Source: Jeotgalibacillus haloalkalitolerans
Lineage (GTDB): Bacteria; Bacillota; Bacilli; Bacillales; Jeotgalibacillaceae
Length of the DNA stretch: 64,000 nucleotides
Reading direction: 5' to 3'
Assembly: GCF_034427455.1 (NCBI RefSeq)
Contig: NZ_JAXQNN010000002.1
Location: forward strand, 248,001 to 312,000
Shown here one piece after another: positions 20,840-30,289 of the stretch; positions within the stretch are counted from its first letter, which is position 1, and the number at the start of each line of letters is the position of its first letter. Below the pieces are notes generated by a model. It did no database searches. It was not told the origin of the DNA and saw nothing but the letters and a program-made list of their open reading frames with translations. The position numbers and the translations under genes are program-made.

Positions 20840-21733
20840 ATGAACGGGCAGGTTAAATTTATCATCAGCCAGAAACATTCATCTCAACAGTTTGAAAGCC
20901 AGGAATGGCAGAAAATAGAGCATGCGTTTAAGCAATTTGTCGGACTGGAACATATTAAAGAAACGCTGAAATCGATTGCTGCGTGGGCTGTCATTAATCA
21001 AAAACGCGAAGAATTCGGTTTGAAAACCGAAAAGCAGTCTCATCATATGCTTTTTTACGGAAATCCGGGTACGGGAAAAACGACTGCTGCGCGAGTGATG
21101 GCTACGCTGTTGAAAGAATTGAATATTCTTGAAAGAGGTCATCTGGTTGAAGCTGAGCGTGCTGACCTGGTAGGTGAGTATATTGGGCATACGGCAGTCA
21201 AAACAAGAGAGTTGATCAAAAAAGCAGAAGGTGGAATCCTTTTTATTGATGAAGCCTATTCATTGTCACGCGGTGGGGAGAAGGACTTTGGGAGAGAAGC
21301 AATTGACACGTTAGTGAAGCATATGGAAGACAGCAGTGGCCGGTTTATCTGTATTCTGGCGGGATACAAGAGAGAGATGAACGGCTTTTTACGGATGAAT
21401 ACCGGATTGAAAAGCCGTTTTGCACATTTATTATACTTTCCTGATTATACTTTAAATGATTTAAATCATATTGCCGTAAACATGTTTAATATTAAAGATT
21501 ATAAGTTGTCTAAACCTGCGGGTGACCGTTTGTTGCGCAGCATGAGAGAAATGGGTGATATCTCAGGAAACGGACGTTTTGTCAGGAATTTAACCGAATT
21601 TATCATCAGGGCTCAAGCTGTTCGTTTATTAAAATATGAAGAACTCACAAAAAAAGACTGTATGTACATTTCCGAGGATGATGTGTTGAAAGGGATTGAA
21701 GGATACAAAAAAGATAAGCAGGATCATCAGTGA
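20840..21733 (+). CDS. spoVK: Stage V sporulation protein K, AAA+ ATPase
   Basis: SpoVK is a CbbX-like AAA+ ATPase required for spore maturation in the mother cell. The 297-aa protein has Walker A GNPGTGKT (74-81), the pore-loop region DLVGEYIGHTAVKT (109-122), Walker B ILFIDEAYSL (133-142) and the sensor/arginine region GLKSRF and GNGRFVRN. It is a little shorter than the B. subtilis protein (about 322). AGGGGTGAATT precedes ATG 20840. It converges with the TRIC-type gene; their stop codons share one hairpin. Confidence 0.95.
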   Translation: MNGQVKFIISQKHSSQQFESQEWQKIEHAFKQFVGLEHIKETLKSIAAWAVINQKREEFGLKTEKQSHHMLFYGNPGTGKTTAARVMATLLKELNILERGHLVEAERADLVGEYIGHTAVKTRELIKKAEGGILFIDEAYSLSRGGEKDFGREAIDTLVKHMEDSSGRFICILAGYKREMNGFLRMNTGLKSRFAHLLYFPDYTLNDLNHIAVNMFNIKDYKLSKPAGDRLLRSMREMGDISGNGRFVRNLTEFIIRAQAVRLLKYEELTKKDCMYISEDDVLKGIEGYKKDKQDHQ

Positions 21734-21742
21734 TCCTGCTTA
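21715..21742. terminator. Shared terminator holding both stop codons (spoVK and TRIC-type gene)
   Basis: A perfect 12-bp stem (21715-21726 with 21731-21742, TCAG loop) contains the TGA of spoVK (21731-21733) and the TAA of the minus-strand gene (21740-21742). A T run follows on the minus strand only, so it terminates the minus transcript best. Confidence 0.8.
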
Positions 21743-22351
21743 AGAGTGTGCTGTATGAATGGATTTAAACGGTAATCTCCATTTATAAATATAAGATAGA
21801 ATCCTTAATGTGGTTGTAACGATAAATAGTATATAAAGCTGCCATGGTTCGGATGCGATGCCCAGACCTACAGCAAACCCTGCAAGAATGGCCCATGCAG
21901 CATAAATTTCCGATCTGAGAACGAGCGGCTTTCTGCCTGCGAGTAAATCCCGGATGATTCCGCCGCCGCTTCCTGTAAGAACTGCTGCAACGATGACTGC
22001 ACTTAAAGGATGATTCATTTCCACCGCATAAAGAGCGCCCTGTATTGCAAAGGCTGCGAGTCCCATTGCATCAAAAATGTTTCCCCAGCGTTTCCAGTGC
22101 TTCAGTAAATTATGCGGAAAAAGAAACACCGCTGTGATCGACAGGAGTGCAACCTGAAAAAACATGCCCTGCTCCCATAAAGCGGAAACTGGAACCCCTA
22201 TTAATAAATTTCTGATCGCGCCACCACCAAAGGCTGTGACAATACCGAGTATATAAACACCTAAAATATCGTATTCTTCTTCCATTGCGATAATCGCGCC
22301 GGATATTGCAAAAGCAATTGTGCCAATCATACTTAAAACTTCCCAGGTCAA
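21740..22351 (-). CDS. TRIC-type (UPF0126/YicG) membrane channel protein
   Basis: This 203-aa membrane protein is of the trimeric intracellular cation channel family, whose bacterial members conduct monovalent cations. It shows the family internal duplication: two three-helix units, each with a glycine kink, FGGGAIRNLL near residue 42 and GSGGGIIRDLL near 128, plus a seventh helix. The start is a TTG at 22351 with AGGAGG 8 bases upstream. It is monocistronic on the minus strand. Ion specificity is not known from sequence. Confidence 0.88.
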   Translation of the reverse strand: MTWEVLSMIGTIAFAISGAIIAMEEEYDILGVYILGIVTAFGGGAIRNLLIGVPVSALWEQGMFFQVALLSITAVFLFPHNLLKHWKRWGNIFDAMGLAAFAIQGALYAVEMNHPLSAVIVAAVLTGSGGGIIRDLLAGRKPLVLRSEIYAAWAILAGFAVGLGIASEPWQLYILFIVTTTLRILSYIYKWRLPFKSIHTAHS

Positions 22352-22477
22352 CGATTATCCTCCTGCCTTCCGCTTGAATTGAGCCAAAGTTGATTGTATC
22401 ATGAATCGAACGCAATTCAATCTTAGAAATGGATATTTTTATAAAAGGATACCGGACAGAAGGGGTGAGGTTTTTTA

Positions 22478-23704
22478 ATGAAAATGGAGAAAGCGATTTT
22501 AGTCGGGGTAAATACTGACAGAACTGACCAGGATTTTAATGAATCTATGAATGAGTTAGCTGCACTCACTGAAACAGCTGGTGCTGAACCGGTGTTAAAT
22601 ATGTTTCAGAATATGGATAAAGTACATCCTGCCACCTATATTGGAAAAGGGAAGCTTGAAGAACTTTCATCTGCTGTTGAAGAGTTTGAACCCGAACTCA
22701 TTATTTTTAACAGTGAGCTGTCTCCCAGTCAAAACCGGAACCTGTCTGAAGAGCTTAATGCAAGGGTCATAGACAGAACGCAGCTGATTCTTGATATTTT
22801 TGCGCAGCGTGCACGCTCTAAAGAAGGCAAGCTTCAGGTACAGCTTGCCCAGCTTGAGTATATGCTGCCAAGGCTTGGCGGACAGGGCGTCGAATTATCA
22901 AGACTCGGCGGGGGAATTGGTACAAGGGGTCCGGGTGAGACGAAGCTCGAAACAGACCGCAGACATATCAGAAGAGAAATCAGGGAAATTAAAAGGAAGC
23001 TTGAGCAGGTTGTCAGACACAGGTCAATTTACAGAGAAAGACGTAAACAGAACCAGGCATTTCAGATTGCACTGATCGGATACACGAATGCAGGGAAATC
23101 AACCATTTTTAATTTACTTACACACGCAGATTCTTATGAGGAGGATCAACTATTTGCCACGCTGGATCCGCTGTCCAGAAAGTGTATCTTACCGAGCGGA
23201 TTTGAAACAATCATGACTGATACAGTAGGGTTTATTAAAGATCTGCCGACTTCCCTGATTGCTTCATTCAGATCCACTCTTGAAGAGGTAAAGGAAGCGG
23301 ATTTCCTTTTACACATAGTAGATGCTTCTCACCAAAATCATGCTGACCATGAAAAAACAGTGAAGAAGCTATTGCATGAGCTTGGAATGGACCAGATCCC
23401 GAGAATGACCGTTTATAATAAAGAAGATTTGCTGTCAGAAAAGTTTGTGGCAGACCGCAGCGATCCGTTTGTGTTAATGAGTGCTGTAAAAAAAGAGAAT
23501 CAGAAAGTACTGTCAGCCCTTGAAAAAGAAGTGAAGCAAGTGTTAAAGCCATATACCATGACTATCTCTTCAGATAATGGCAAGATGTTGGCGCAGCTGA
23601 AAAAGGAAAGTATGCTGATCAGCTTATCTTTTAATGAAGAAAAAGAACATTACATTGCTGAAGGGTTTATCAGTAAAGATCATCCGCTGGCAGCAAAAAT
23701 ATAG
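22478..23704 (+). CDS. hflX: Ribosome-associated GTPase HflX
   Basis: HflX binds the 50S subunit and splits stalled or hibernating ribosomes in heat shock. The 408-aa protein has the N-terminal HflX domain with GKGKLEEL, the linker with SRLGGGIGTRGPGETKLE (ATP-binding-region motif), then the GTPase domain with G1 GYTNAGKST at 201-209, G3 DTVGFI, and YNKED as the G4 motif. The C-terminal domain is present. GAAGGGGTGAGG lies upstream of ATG 22478. It corresponds to ynbA of B. subtilis and is followed by ynbB, 15 bp on. Confidence 0.95.
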   Translation: MKMEKAILVGVNTDRTDQDFNESMNELAALTETAGAEPVLNMFQNMDKVHPATYIGKGKLEELSSAVEEFEPELIIFNSELSPSQNRNLSEELNARVIDRTQLILDIFAQRARSKEGKLQVQLAQLEYMLPRLGGQGVELSRLGGGIGTRGPGETKLETDRRHIRREIREIKRKLEQVVRHRSIYRERRKQNQAFQIALIGYTNAGKSTIFNLLTHADSYEEDQLFATLDPLSRKCILPSGFETIMTDTVGFIKDLPTSLIASFRSTLEEVKEADFLLHIVDASHQNHADHEKTVKKLLHELGMDQIPRMTVYNKEDLLSEKFVADRSDPFVLMSAVKKENQKVLSALEKEVKQVLKPYTMTISSDNGKMLAQLKKESMLISLSFNEEKEHYIAEGFISKDHPLAAKI

Positions 23705-23719
23705 TGCAGGAGCGTTAAA

Positions 23720-24967
23720 ATGAGTTATCAATATTACACAGAAGAAGCAGTAGAACTAAGTAAGAAAATCGAAGAAAAAATATCGTGGAGACACAGGGAA
23801 ATTGAACAGATCGCGGAACTTAATCAGTTGAAGGTCCTGCAGGCTTTTAAAAATAACAAAATTAGTGACAGTCACTTTAATCCTAGCACTGGTTATGGAT
23901 ATGACGATAATGGCAGGGATGCGCTTGAAGCCGTTTATGCTGATACGTTCAAAGCAGATGCAGCCTTAGTCAGACCCCAGATTATTTCTGGGACGCATGC
24001 CATTAATATCGCGCTTTTTGGAGTATTAAGACCAGGTGATGAACTGCATTACATTACAGGGAAACCATACGATACGCTTGAAGAAATAATCGGATTAAGA
24101 GGGTCTGATAATGGCTCATTAAAAGACTTTGGTATTCACTATCAGCAGACGGACCTGAAAGATGGAAAGATCGACATTGAAACAGTTCTGAAGAATATGA
24201 ATGATCATACAAAAGTTATTGGTATACAACGTTCCAAGGGCTATGCGGTAAGGCCGTCTTTTACAATAAAGGATATCCGTAAAGCTGTTTCAGAAATTAG
24301 GAAGCATTATCCGGAGGTCATTGTTTTTGTGGATAACTGTTACGGAGAATTTGTAGAAGCTGAAGAGCCGATAGAAGCAGGTGCCGACTTAATTGCCGGC
24401 TCACTTATTAAAAATCCCGGGGGAGGTCTTGCGAAAACAGGTGGTTATCTTGCCGGACAGCAAAGATTAATTGACTTATGCGCTTACCGGATGACATCCC
24501 CGGGAATTGGTGCTGAAGCAGGTGCCAGTCTGAATGCATTGCAGGAAATGTATCAGGGCTTCTTTCTGGCGCCGCATGTAGTCAGCCAGGCCCTAAAAGG
24601 TGCGGTTTATACTTCGGCTCTCTTAGAGGAAGCGGGAATGGCAACTTCACCTGCCTGGAATGACTACAGAACAGATCTGATTCAGGCTGTGGAGTTTCAC
24701 GACAGGGAGAAAATGATAGCCTTTTGTCAGGGGGTACAGGAATTTTCACCGGTTAATGCACATTTTACGCCTTATCCCGATTATATGCCTGGTTATGAAG
24801 ATGATGTCATTATGGCAGCGGGTACATTTGTTCAGGGATCAAGTATTGAATTATCGGCAGACGGCCCTCTGCGTCCGCCTTATGCAGCTTATATTCAGGG
24901 TGGGCTTACGTATGAGCATATAAAAATTGCCATTACAGCTGCCCTGCAAAAAATGAATTCTTTATAA
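23720..24967 (+). CDS. ynbB: PLP-dependent methionine gamma-lyase-like protein (YnbB, aluminium-resistance family)
   Basis: The 415-aa protein is a fold-type-I PLP enzyme of the family often named aluminium resistance protein or methionine gamma-lyase family. The PLP lysine is probably Lys231 in SLIKNPGGG, and the Asp in FVDNCYGEFVE is the expected ring partner. The function in vivo is unsettled. It forms an operon with hflX, as in B. subtilis, and ends in a terminator just before the glnR promoter region. GCAGGAGCG precedes ATG 23720. Confidence 0.9.
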   Translation: MSYQYYTEEAVELSKKIEEKISWRHREIEQIAELNQLKVLQAFKNNKISDSHFNPSTGYGYDDNGRDALEAVYADTFKADAALVRPQIISGTHAINIALFGVLRPGDELHYITGKPYDTLEEIIGLRGSDNGSLKDFGIHYQQTDLKDGKIDIETVLKNMNDHTKVIGIQRSKGYAVRPSFTIKDIRKAVSEIRKHYPEVIVFVDNCYGEFVEAEEPIEAGADLIAGSLIKNPGGGLAKTGGYLAGQQRLIDLCAYRMTSPGIGAEAGASLNALQEMYQGFFLAPHVVSQALKGAVYTSALLEEAGMATSPAWNDYRTDLIQAVEFHDREKMIAFCQGVQEFSPVNAHFTPYPDYMPGYEDDVIMAAGTFVQGSSIELSADGPLRPPYAAYIQGGLTYEHIKIAITAALQKMNSL

Positions 24968-24997
24968 ATGGCTGTATAATAAAGACGAATCTGACTC

Positions 24998-25030
24998 AGA
25001 GCTGGGACATTAAATGTCTCGGCTTTTTTA
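24998..25030 (+). terminator. Terminator of hflX-ynbB
   Basis: A hairpin with core GACAT/ATGTC and an AGC/GCT base is followed by TTTTTT. The rest of the 320-base gap up to glnR is AT-rich and holds only the glnR control region. Confidence 0.75.
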
Positions 25031-25205
25031 TATTGACCGATTATTTCTCCACTAAACGCACTAAGTCTCATGAATGATCATCGGTGGTATGGAACGATTC
25101 AGTATTTCTGCTGAACATTAATTCTGAATAAAAATAATTTTTATTTTAAAATTATGCATAAAACGCATGAGATAAGGGAACAAAAAACTAGTCAGGTAAA
25201 TATCA

Positions 25206-25256
25206 TGTAATAAAACCTAACATGTAGTTGACAGATAATTTAACATGTTATATAGT
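25206..25256 (+). promoter_or_regulatory. glnRA promoter with two GlnR/TnrA boxes
   Basis: Box 1, TGTAATAAAACCTAACA (25206-25222), fits TGTNA-N7-TNACA perfectly. Box 2, TGACAGATAATTTAACA (25229-25245), fits at 9 of 10 positions. The promoter is TTGACA (25228-25233) and TATAGT (25251-25256) with a 17-bp spacer. Box 2 overlaps the -35 and box 1 is 23 bp upstream, which allows cooperative binding on one face and repression under nitrogen excess, as in B. subtilis glnRA. Confidence 0.9.
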
Positions 25257-25286
25257 TAAATTGTCGACAGGCAAGAAAGGGGTTAT

Positions 25287-25676
25287 ATGATGGGCAGTGA
25301 TATTAGACGCAGCATGCCACTCTTTCCAATTGGAACAGTCATGCAGCTGGCCGATTTAACCGCCCGTCAGATTCGCTACTATGAAGAGCATGGGTTAATC
25401 GCACCGGCCAGAACGGAAGGTAATCGCCGTCTCTTCTCATTAAATGATATTGATAAGCTGCTTGAGATTAAAGATTTGCTTGAGCAGGGGGTCAATATGG
25501 CTGGTATTAAGCGAATCCTGGGGGATGGCACAGAAGCCGAATCAGATCGACCTGCTAAAAAGCCGGACTTATCAGAAGGTGAATTAAGAAAACTGTTAAA
25601 ACAGGAAATGATGGGTAATGGCAAGTACAGCAAAAACAGTTTAAGAGCGGGAGACCTTTCAAGGTTCTTTCGTTAA
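25287..25676 (+). CDS. glnR: Nitrogen regulator GlnR
   Basis: GlnR is a MerR-type repressor of glnRA and other nitrogen genes; its DNA binding is promoted by feedback-inhibited glutamine synthetase. The 129-aa protein starts with the family motif [19 protein letters not shown], has the MerR winged helix ([14 protein letters not shown]...NRRLFS) and ends with the autoinhibitory/glutamine synthetase-contacting tail (DLSRFFR). GAAAGGGG precedes the ATG; the second codon is also ATG (25290). glnA follows 32 bp downstream in the same operon. Confidence 0.96.
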   Translation: MMGSDIRRSMPLFPIGTVMQLADLTARQIRYYEEHGLIAPARTEGNRRLFSLNDIDKLLEIKDLLEQGVNMAGIKRILGDGTEAESDRPAKKPDLSEGELRKLLKQEMMGNGKYSKNSLRAGDLSRFFR

Positions 25677-25708
25677 AAAATTACATAAAAAACAGGAGGA
25701 ATCACACA

Positions 25709-27043
25709 ATGAGTAAGTATTCAAGAGAAGACATTATGAAAATGGCAAAGGAACAAAATGTAAACTTTATCAGACTTCAATTTACTGATATCCTTGGTAC
25801 AATCAAAAACGTTGAAATTCCTGTAAGTCAGTTAGAAAAAGCACTTGATAACAAAATGATGTTTGACGGATCATCTATCGAAGGTTTTGTGCGTATTGAA
25901 GAATCCGATATGTACCTTTTCCCTGATCTTGATACATGGGTTGTATTCCCTTGGACAGCCGGAGACGGTAAAGTTGCACGTCTGATCTGTGATATTTACA
26001 GCCCTGACGGTACACCATTTGCAGGGGATCCGCGTAACAATCTAAAGCGCGTATTGACTGAAATGGAAGAGCTTGGATTTACTGATTTCAACCTTGGACC
26101 TGAGCCGGAATTTTTCCTCTTCAAACTTGATGTAAATGGTGAACCGACACTTGAATTAAATGATAAAGGCGGATATTTTGACCTCGCACCAACAGATCTT
26201 GGTGAAAACTGCCGTCGTGATATCGTAATTGAACTTGAAAAAATGGGCTTTGAAATTGAAGCGTCTCACCACGAAGTTGCACCTGGACAGCATGAAATTG
26301 ATTTCAAATACGCTGATGCAGTTTCTGCATGTGATGATATCCAGACATTTAAGCTTGTTGTTAAAACAATTGCAAGAAAGCACGGACTGCATGCTACATT
26401 TATGCCAAAACCATTATTTGGTGTTAACGGATCAGGTATGCACTTCAATATGTCATTATTTAAAGACGGAAAGAACTCATTCTTTGATGAAGGTGCAGAA
26501 AGTCAGCTAAGTGAGACAATGAAACAGTTCATGGCTGGTATTCTAAAGCACGCTTCAGGATTTACAGCTGTGACAAACCCTACTGTAAACTCATACAAGC
26601 GTCTTGTACCAGGTTATGAAGCGCCTTGCTACATTGCATGGTCTGCAAGAAACCGCAGCCCGTTAGTCAGAATCCCGGCTTCACGTGGAATGAGTACACG
26701 TGTTGAGGTTCGTTCTGTCGATCCATCTGCAAACCCGTACCTTGCAATGGCTGTAATGCTTAAAGCAGGTCTTGATGGAATTAAAAATAGTCTGACACCA
26801 CCTGAATCAATTGACAGAAACATCTATGTAATGGACAAAGAAGAGCGTGAAGCTGCAGGTATTAAAGATCTTCCTGGTACTCTTTTTGCAGCCCTTGAAG
26901 AGCTTAAGAACGACCAGGTTATTATTGATGGTCTAGGAGAGCACATCTTTGAGCACTTCGTGGAAGCGAAAGAAATCGAGTGGGATATGTTCCGTACGCA
27001 GGTTCACCCATGGGAGAGAGAACAGTATTTAGAAATGTATTAA
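25709..27043 (+). CDS. glnA: Glutamine synthetase, type I-alpha
   Basis: GlnA makes glutamine from glutamate, ammonia and ATP and also serves as nitrogen sensor through its contacts with GlnR and TnrA. The 444-aa length and lack of the adenylylation loop mark the Gram-positive GSI-alpha type. Visible motifs are FDGSSIEGF (52-60), Arg62 (the feedback-sensing residue in B. subtilis), [12 protein letters not shown] (metal/ATP region), [17 protein letters not shown] and the tail [15 protein letters not shown] precedes ATG 25709. A strong terminator ends the operon. Confidence 0.98.
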   Translation: MSKYSREDIMKMAKEQNVNFIRLQFTDILGTIKNVEIPVSQLEKALDNKMMFDGSSIEGFVRIEESDMYLFPDLDTWVVFPWTAGDGKVARLICDIYSPDGTPFAGDPRNNLKRVLTEMEELGFTDFNLGPEPEFFLFKLDVNGEPTLELNDKGGYFDLAPTDLGENCRRDIVIELEKMGFEIEASHHEVAPGQHEIDFKYADAVSACDDIQTFKLVVKTIARKHGLHATFMPKPLFGVNGSGMHFNMSLFKDGKNSFFDEGAESQLSETMKQFMAGILKHASGFTAVTNPTVNSYKRLVPGYEAPCYIAWSARNRSPLVRIPASRGMSTRVEVRSVDPSANPYLAMAVMLKAGLDGIKNSLTPPESIDRNIYVMDKEEREAAGIKDLPGTLFAALEELKNDQVIIDGLGEHIFEHFVEAKEIEWDMFRTQVHPWEREQYLEMY

Positions 27044-27050
27044 TTATTCA

Positions 27051-27084
27051 AACCTCTGAAGCAATTTCGCTTCAGAGGTTTTTT
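27051..27084 (+). terminator. Terminator of glnRA
   Basis: A 12-bp stem (27051-27062 with 27069-27080) is followed by a T run. Confidence 0.92.
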
Positions 27085-27143
27085 ATATGTAATCTGGTCA
27101 AAATATAAAAAGCCGGGTATATAAAGGCTAAGGGGGGATTGTA

Positions 27144-28028
27144 ATGGCAGATTCATATAGAGGATTTAAATCAAAAGAAGGATATGAGCTGTACCAATCT
27201 GCGTATCAGAAAGTGATGAAGTTATGGGAAACACCTTATCAGGAACGTATCATTACTACTACTTTTGGAGACATTTCGGTTCTTGAGTGCGGGAACCAGG
27301 ATAAGGAGCCGCTCCTCTTTTTTCATGCATTTGGTTTCAGTTCTGCGGAATGGTATAAATGTGCGGAAGAATTAGCAGATGAATTTAAGCTTTATTTTGT
27401 TGATGTGCTGGGAGAGTTTAATCAAAGTAATACAAAAGAGCATTTAAACGAACGGGAAGATTATATCATGTGGATCACAGAGCTTCTTAATGAATTGAAG
27501 ATTGCAAAAGTAACTATAGTAGGTCATTCCAACGGCGGATGGCATGCGCTTAATTTTGCTATTTTAAAGCCCGACAGAGTGAAATCATTAATTGTTTTTT
27601 CACCGGCAGCTTCAATCAAAAGAATGAATCTGTCTTTCTACTCAAGGTTGCTACTAACAAACCTGATTCCGAGCGAATCAGTTATCATCAGCCAGTTCTG
27701 CAGGTGGCTCACAGTTAAGAAGGAAGAGGGGCAGGAACGGCTGTTTAAGCTTTACTATCTTGGACAAAAGCATGTGACCTGGGAGTATGTGATGACGCCC
27801 CCTAAGTTGTTTAAAGATCATGAACTCGATACATTAATGATGCCTGTCCATATCGCGGTTGGACGTGATGAAGTAATTTATGATCCATATACCTTACTTA
27901 AAAAAGCCGAAGATAAAATCAGAGGCTGTAAAACACATATGTTTGATTCAGGAGGGCATATGCTGCCAATTGAAATCCCCGGGGAGGTTTCCTCATTTAT
28001 AAAAAAAGTGCTCGCTGACATAAAATGA
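27144..28028 (+). CDS. Alpha/beta hydrolase
   Basis: This 294-aa cytosolic alpha/beta-fold hydrolase has the nucleophile elbow VGHSNGG with Ser129, a likely acid Asp in VGRDEVIYDP and the base His in SGGHMLP. The oxyanion region is FFHAFGFSS near residue 60. It resembles the carboxylesterase YraK/YugF-type hydrolases; substrate unknown. It is monocistronic between the glnA terminator and the hairpin shared with lexA. AAGGGGGGATT precedes ATG 27144. Confidence 0.82.
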   Translation: MADSYRGFKSKEGYELYQSAYQKVMKLWETPYQERIITTTFGDISVLECGNQDKEPLLFFHAFGFSSAEWYKCAEELADEFKLYFVDVLGEFNQSNTKEHLNEREDYIMWITELLNELKIAKVTIVGHSNGGWHALNFAILKPDRVKSLIVFSPAASIKRMNLSFYSRLLLTNLIPSESVIISQFCRWLTVKKEEGQERLFKLYYLGQKHVTWEYVMTPPKLFKDHELDTLMMPVHIAVGRDEVIYDPYTLLKKAEDKIRGCKTHMFDSGGHMLPIEIPGEVSSFIKKVLADIK

Positions 28029-28046
28029 TATTAATCATGAAGCATT

Positions 28047-28096
28047 AAAAAAGCTGGACGCTTTGACAACTTTGTCAAAACGTTCAGCTTTTTTAA
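28047..28096. terminator. Bidirectional terminator between the hydrolase gene and lexA
   Basis: A long stem with arms near 28047-28070 and 28073-28096, three mismatches, has A and T tracts at the two ends. It overlaps the last codon of lexA on the minus strand. Confidence 0.85.
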
Positions 28097-28713
28097 TGAA
28101 CCTGTCTATATACTCCTACCACTTTTCCAAGGATGGATACGTTATTTAAGATAATTGGTGCCATAGAAGAATTTTCAGGCTGGAGTCTGACATAATCCTT
28201 TTCTTTAAAGAAGCGTTTTACTGTTGCTTCATCTTCATCCGTCATTGCTACCACAATGTCCCCGTTGTTCGCAGTATTTTGTTGTTTCACAATGACAAGA
28301 TCTCCGTCTAAAATGCCGGCTTCAATCATAGAATCTCCCATAATCTCTAACATGAACACAGCATCATCAGATGAAGCCAGTCTTTCAGGGAGCGGGAAAT
28401 ACTCCTCAACATTTTCAATTGCTGTAATCGGCGACCCGGCTGTAACTTTCCCCACAAGCGGAACGTTGACTACGCGCTGTGTCGGGATTTTATCCTCCTC
28501 GAGGGATATAACTTCAATCGCTCTCGGTTTTGTTGGATCACGCCTGATTAAGCCTTTACTTTCAAGTCTTGCAAGATGTCCATGAACGGTAGAACTTGAA
28601 GCTAGTCCAACCGCAAGGCCGATTTCACGAACGGAAGGCGGATAACCTTTGTCCTGAACTTCACGTTTAATAAAGTTTAATATATCAAGCTGTCGTTTTG
28701 ATAACTTCTTCAC
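28093..28713 (-). CDS. lexA: SOS repressor LexA
   Basis: LexA represses DNA-damage genes and cleaves itself when RecA filaments form. The 206-aa protein has the winged helix-turn-helix ([23 protein letters not shown], 25-47), the self-cleavage site Ala92-Gly93 (VTAGSPI), the catalytic Ser128 (MGDSMIEAG) and Lys166 (EATVKRF). It is divergent from yneA, and the shared intergenic region holds three LexA boxes, so it is autoregulated. AAAGAGGTGCTG precedes the ATG on the minus strand. Confidence 0.98.
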   Translation of the reverse strand: MKKLSKRQLDILNFIKREVQDKGYPPSVREIGLAVGLASSSTVHGHLARLESKGLIRRDPTKPRAIEVISLEEDKIPTQRVVNVPLVGKVTAGSPITAIENVEEYFPLPERLASSDDAVFMLEIMGDSMIEAGILDGDLVIVKQQNTANNGDIVVAMTDEDEATVKRFFKEKDYVRLQPENSSMAPIILNNVSILGKVVGVYRQVH

Positions 28714-28775
28714 GCTTCAGCACCTCTTTTCAGATTAAAACTTTTCTAAATTATAGCATAGCGTTTTTAAAAATA

Positions 28776-28789
28776 CAAACATAAGTTCG
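28776..28789. promoter_or_regulatory. LexA box 1 (lexA/yneA)
   Basis: CAAACATAAGTTCG differs from the Bacillus SOS consensus CGAACNNNNGTTCG at one position. It lies nearest to lexA. Confidence 0.8.
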
Positions 28790-28799
28790 AGTTTTTGTG

Positions 28800-28828
28800 T
28801 TGACCAAAACAAATGTTCGTATTATACT
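28800..28828 (+). promoter_or_regulatory. yneA promoter with LexA box 2 in the spacer
   Basis: TTGACC (28800-28805) and TATACT (28823-28828) are 17 bp apart. AAAACAAATGTTCG (28806-28819) in the spacer is a weaker LexA box (12 of 14). Confidence 0.8.
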
Positions 28829-28842
28829 CAGATTAATAAAAG

Positions 28843-28856
28843 CGAACACATATTCG
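28843..28856. promoter_or_regulatory. LexA box 3 (downstream of yneA -10)
   Basis: CGAACACATATTCG matches 13 of 14 consensus positions and sits just upstream of the yneA ribosome binding site. Confidence 0.8.
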
Positions 28857-28872
28857 ATGGAGGCGATTAATA

Positions 28873-29205
28873 ATGACTGCATTGTGGAGAAAATATTCAT
28901 TTGTTATTCTATTCGTGGTGACTGCGCTGTTTTTCAGTTTATTTTTAGTTTTTACCAATACAGCAAACAGTGATGCAACATACGCAGCAATTACCGTTAA
29001 AAATGGAGATACGCTTTGGGCATACGCTGAGGAATATGCAAGCCATACATCCATGACCCCGGAAAAGTTTATTGAGTGGGTAACTGAACATAATGAGCTT
29101 TCTTCTCATGTCATTGTAGCGGGAGAACAACTTGAGCTGCCGGTGCCTGAGGAAGCTTTTGATTTCAGTGAAGACGCGATACACCTGGCATCTGAACAGA
29201 AATAA
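28873..29205 (+). CDS. yneA: SOS cell-division inhibitor YneA
   Basis: YneA delays septation during the SOS response; the B. subtilis protein acts at the membrane and is cleared by proteases. The 110-aa protein has a short cytosolic start, one membrane span (about 10-30), and a LysM domain (about 40-92, VKNGDTLWAYAEEY...VIVAGEQLELP) outside the membrane. It is controlled by the LexA boxes upstream and leads the yneA-yneB-ynzC operon. GGAGGCGA precedes ATG 28873. Confidence 0.95.
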   Translation: MTALWRKYSFVILFVVTALFFSLFLVFTNTANSDATYAAITVKNGDTLWAYAEEYASHTSMTPEKFIEWVTEHNELSSHVIVAGEQLELPVPEEAFDFSEDAIHLASEQK

Positions 29206-29865
<660 letters not shown>

Positions 29866-29938
29866 ACAAATTACTTGTCAAATTTTCACCTTTCTTTTAA
29901 CATACATAGGAGCTTACCTGAAAGAAAGGGTGAAAAAC

Positions 29939-30172
29939 ATGTTATCTGAAGACAAGATTAAAAGAATCAATGAGTTATCAAAGAAATCTAAAGAAGATAC
30001 ACTTTCAAAAACTGAAGCTGATGAACAGCAGGCACTTAGGCAGGAATATCTCGAGGCATTCAGAGGTTCAATGAAACAGACGATTGAAAATGTAACTGTT
30101 ATTGATCCTGAGGGTAAAGATGTTACGCCGCAAAAACTTAAAGATGCAAAAAATAGGAATAAGCTGAACTAA
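29939..30172 (+). CDS. ynzC: YnzC, DUF896 family SOS operon protein
   Basis: The 77-aa helical protein matches the DUF896/YnzC family (EDKIKRINELSKKSKEDTLSKTEADEQQ...LRQEYLEAFRGSM...VTVIDPEGKDVTP). Function is unknown; in B. subtilis it is the third gene of the LexA-regulated yneA operon. ATG 29939 follows GAAAGGGTG; an upstream in-frame extension is unlikely because it would overlap yneB. A terminator lies downstream. Confidence 0.92.
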   Translation: MLSEDKIKRINELSKKSKEDTLSKTEADEQQALRQEYLEAFRGSMKQTIENVTVIDPEGKDVTPQKLKDAKNRNKLN

Positions 30173-30218
30173 TATTTTCCTGAATTGCAGGCAGGATTTG
30201 AACTTTTTTAATAAAAAG

Positions 30219-30250
30219 AAGAGATGTTTGTACATCTCTCTTTTTTTTTT
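30219..30250 (+). terminator. Terminator of yneA-yneB-ynzC
   Basis: GAGATGT (30221-30227) pairs with ACATCTC (30232-30238), with an A tract before and eleven T residues after. Confidence 0.85.
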
Positions 30251-30289
30251 GTACAATAGGACGTATCACGTGAGTTAGAGAGGATGTAG

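Noticed and set aside
22110-22415. A 101-aa frame overlapping the TRIC-type gene on the same strand
   Set aside because: It is a shifted reading of the upstream part of that gene; the TRIC frame has the clear family motifs.
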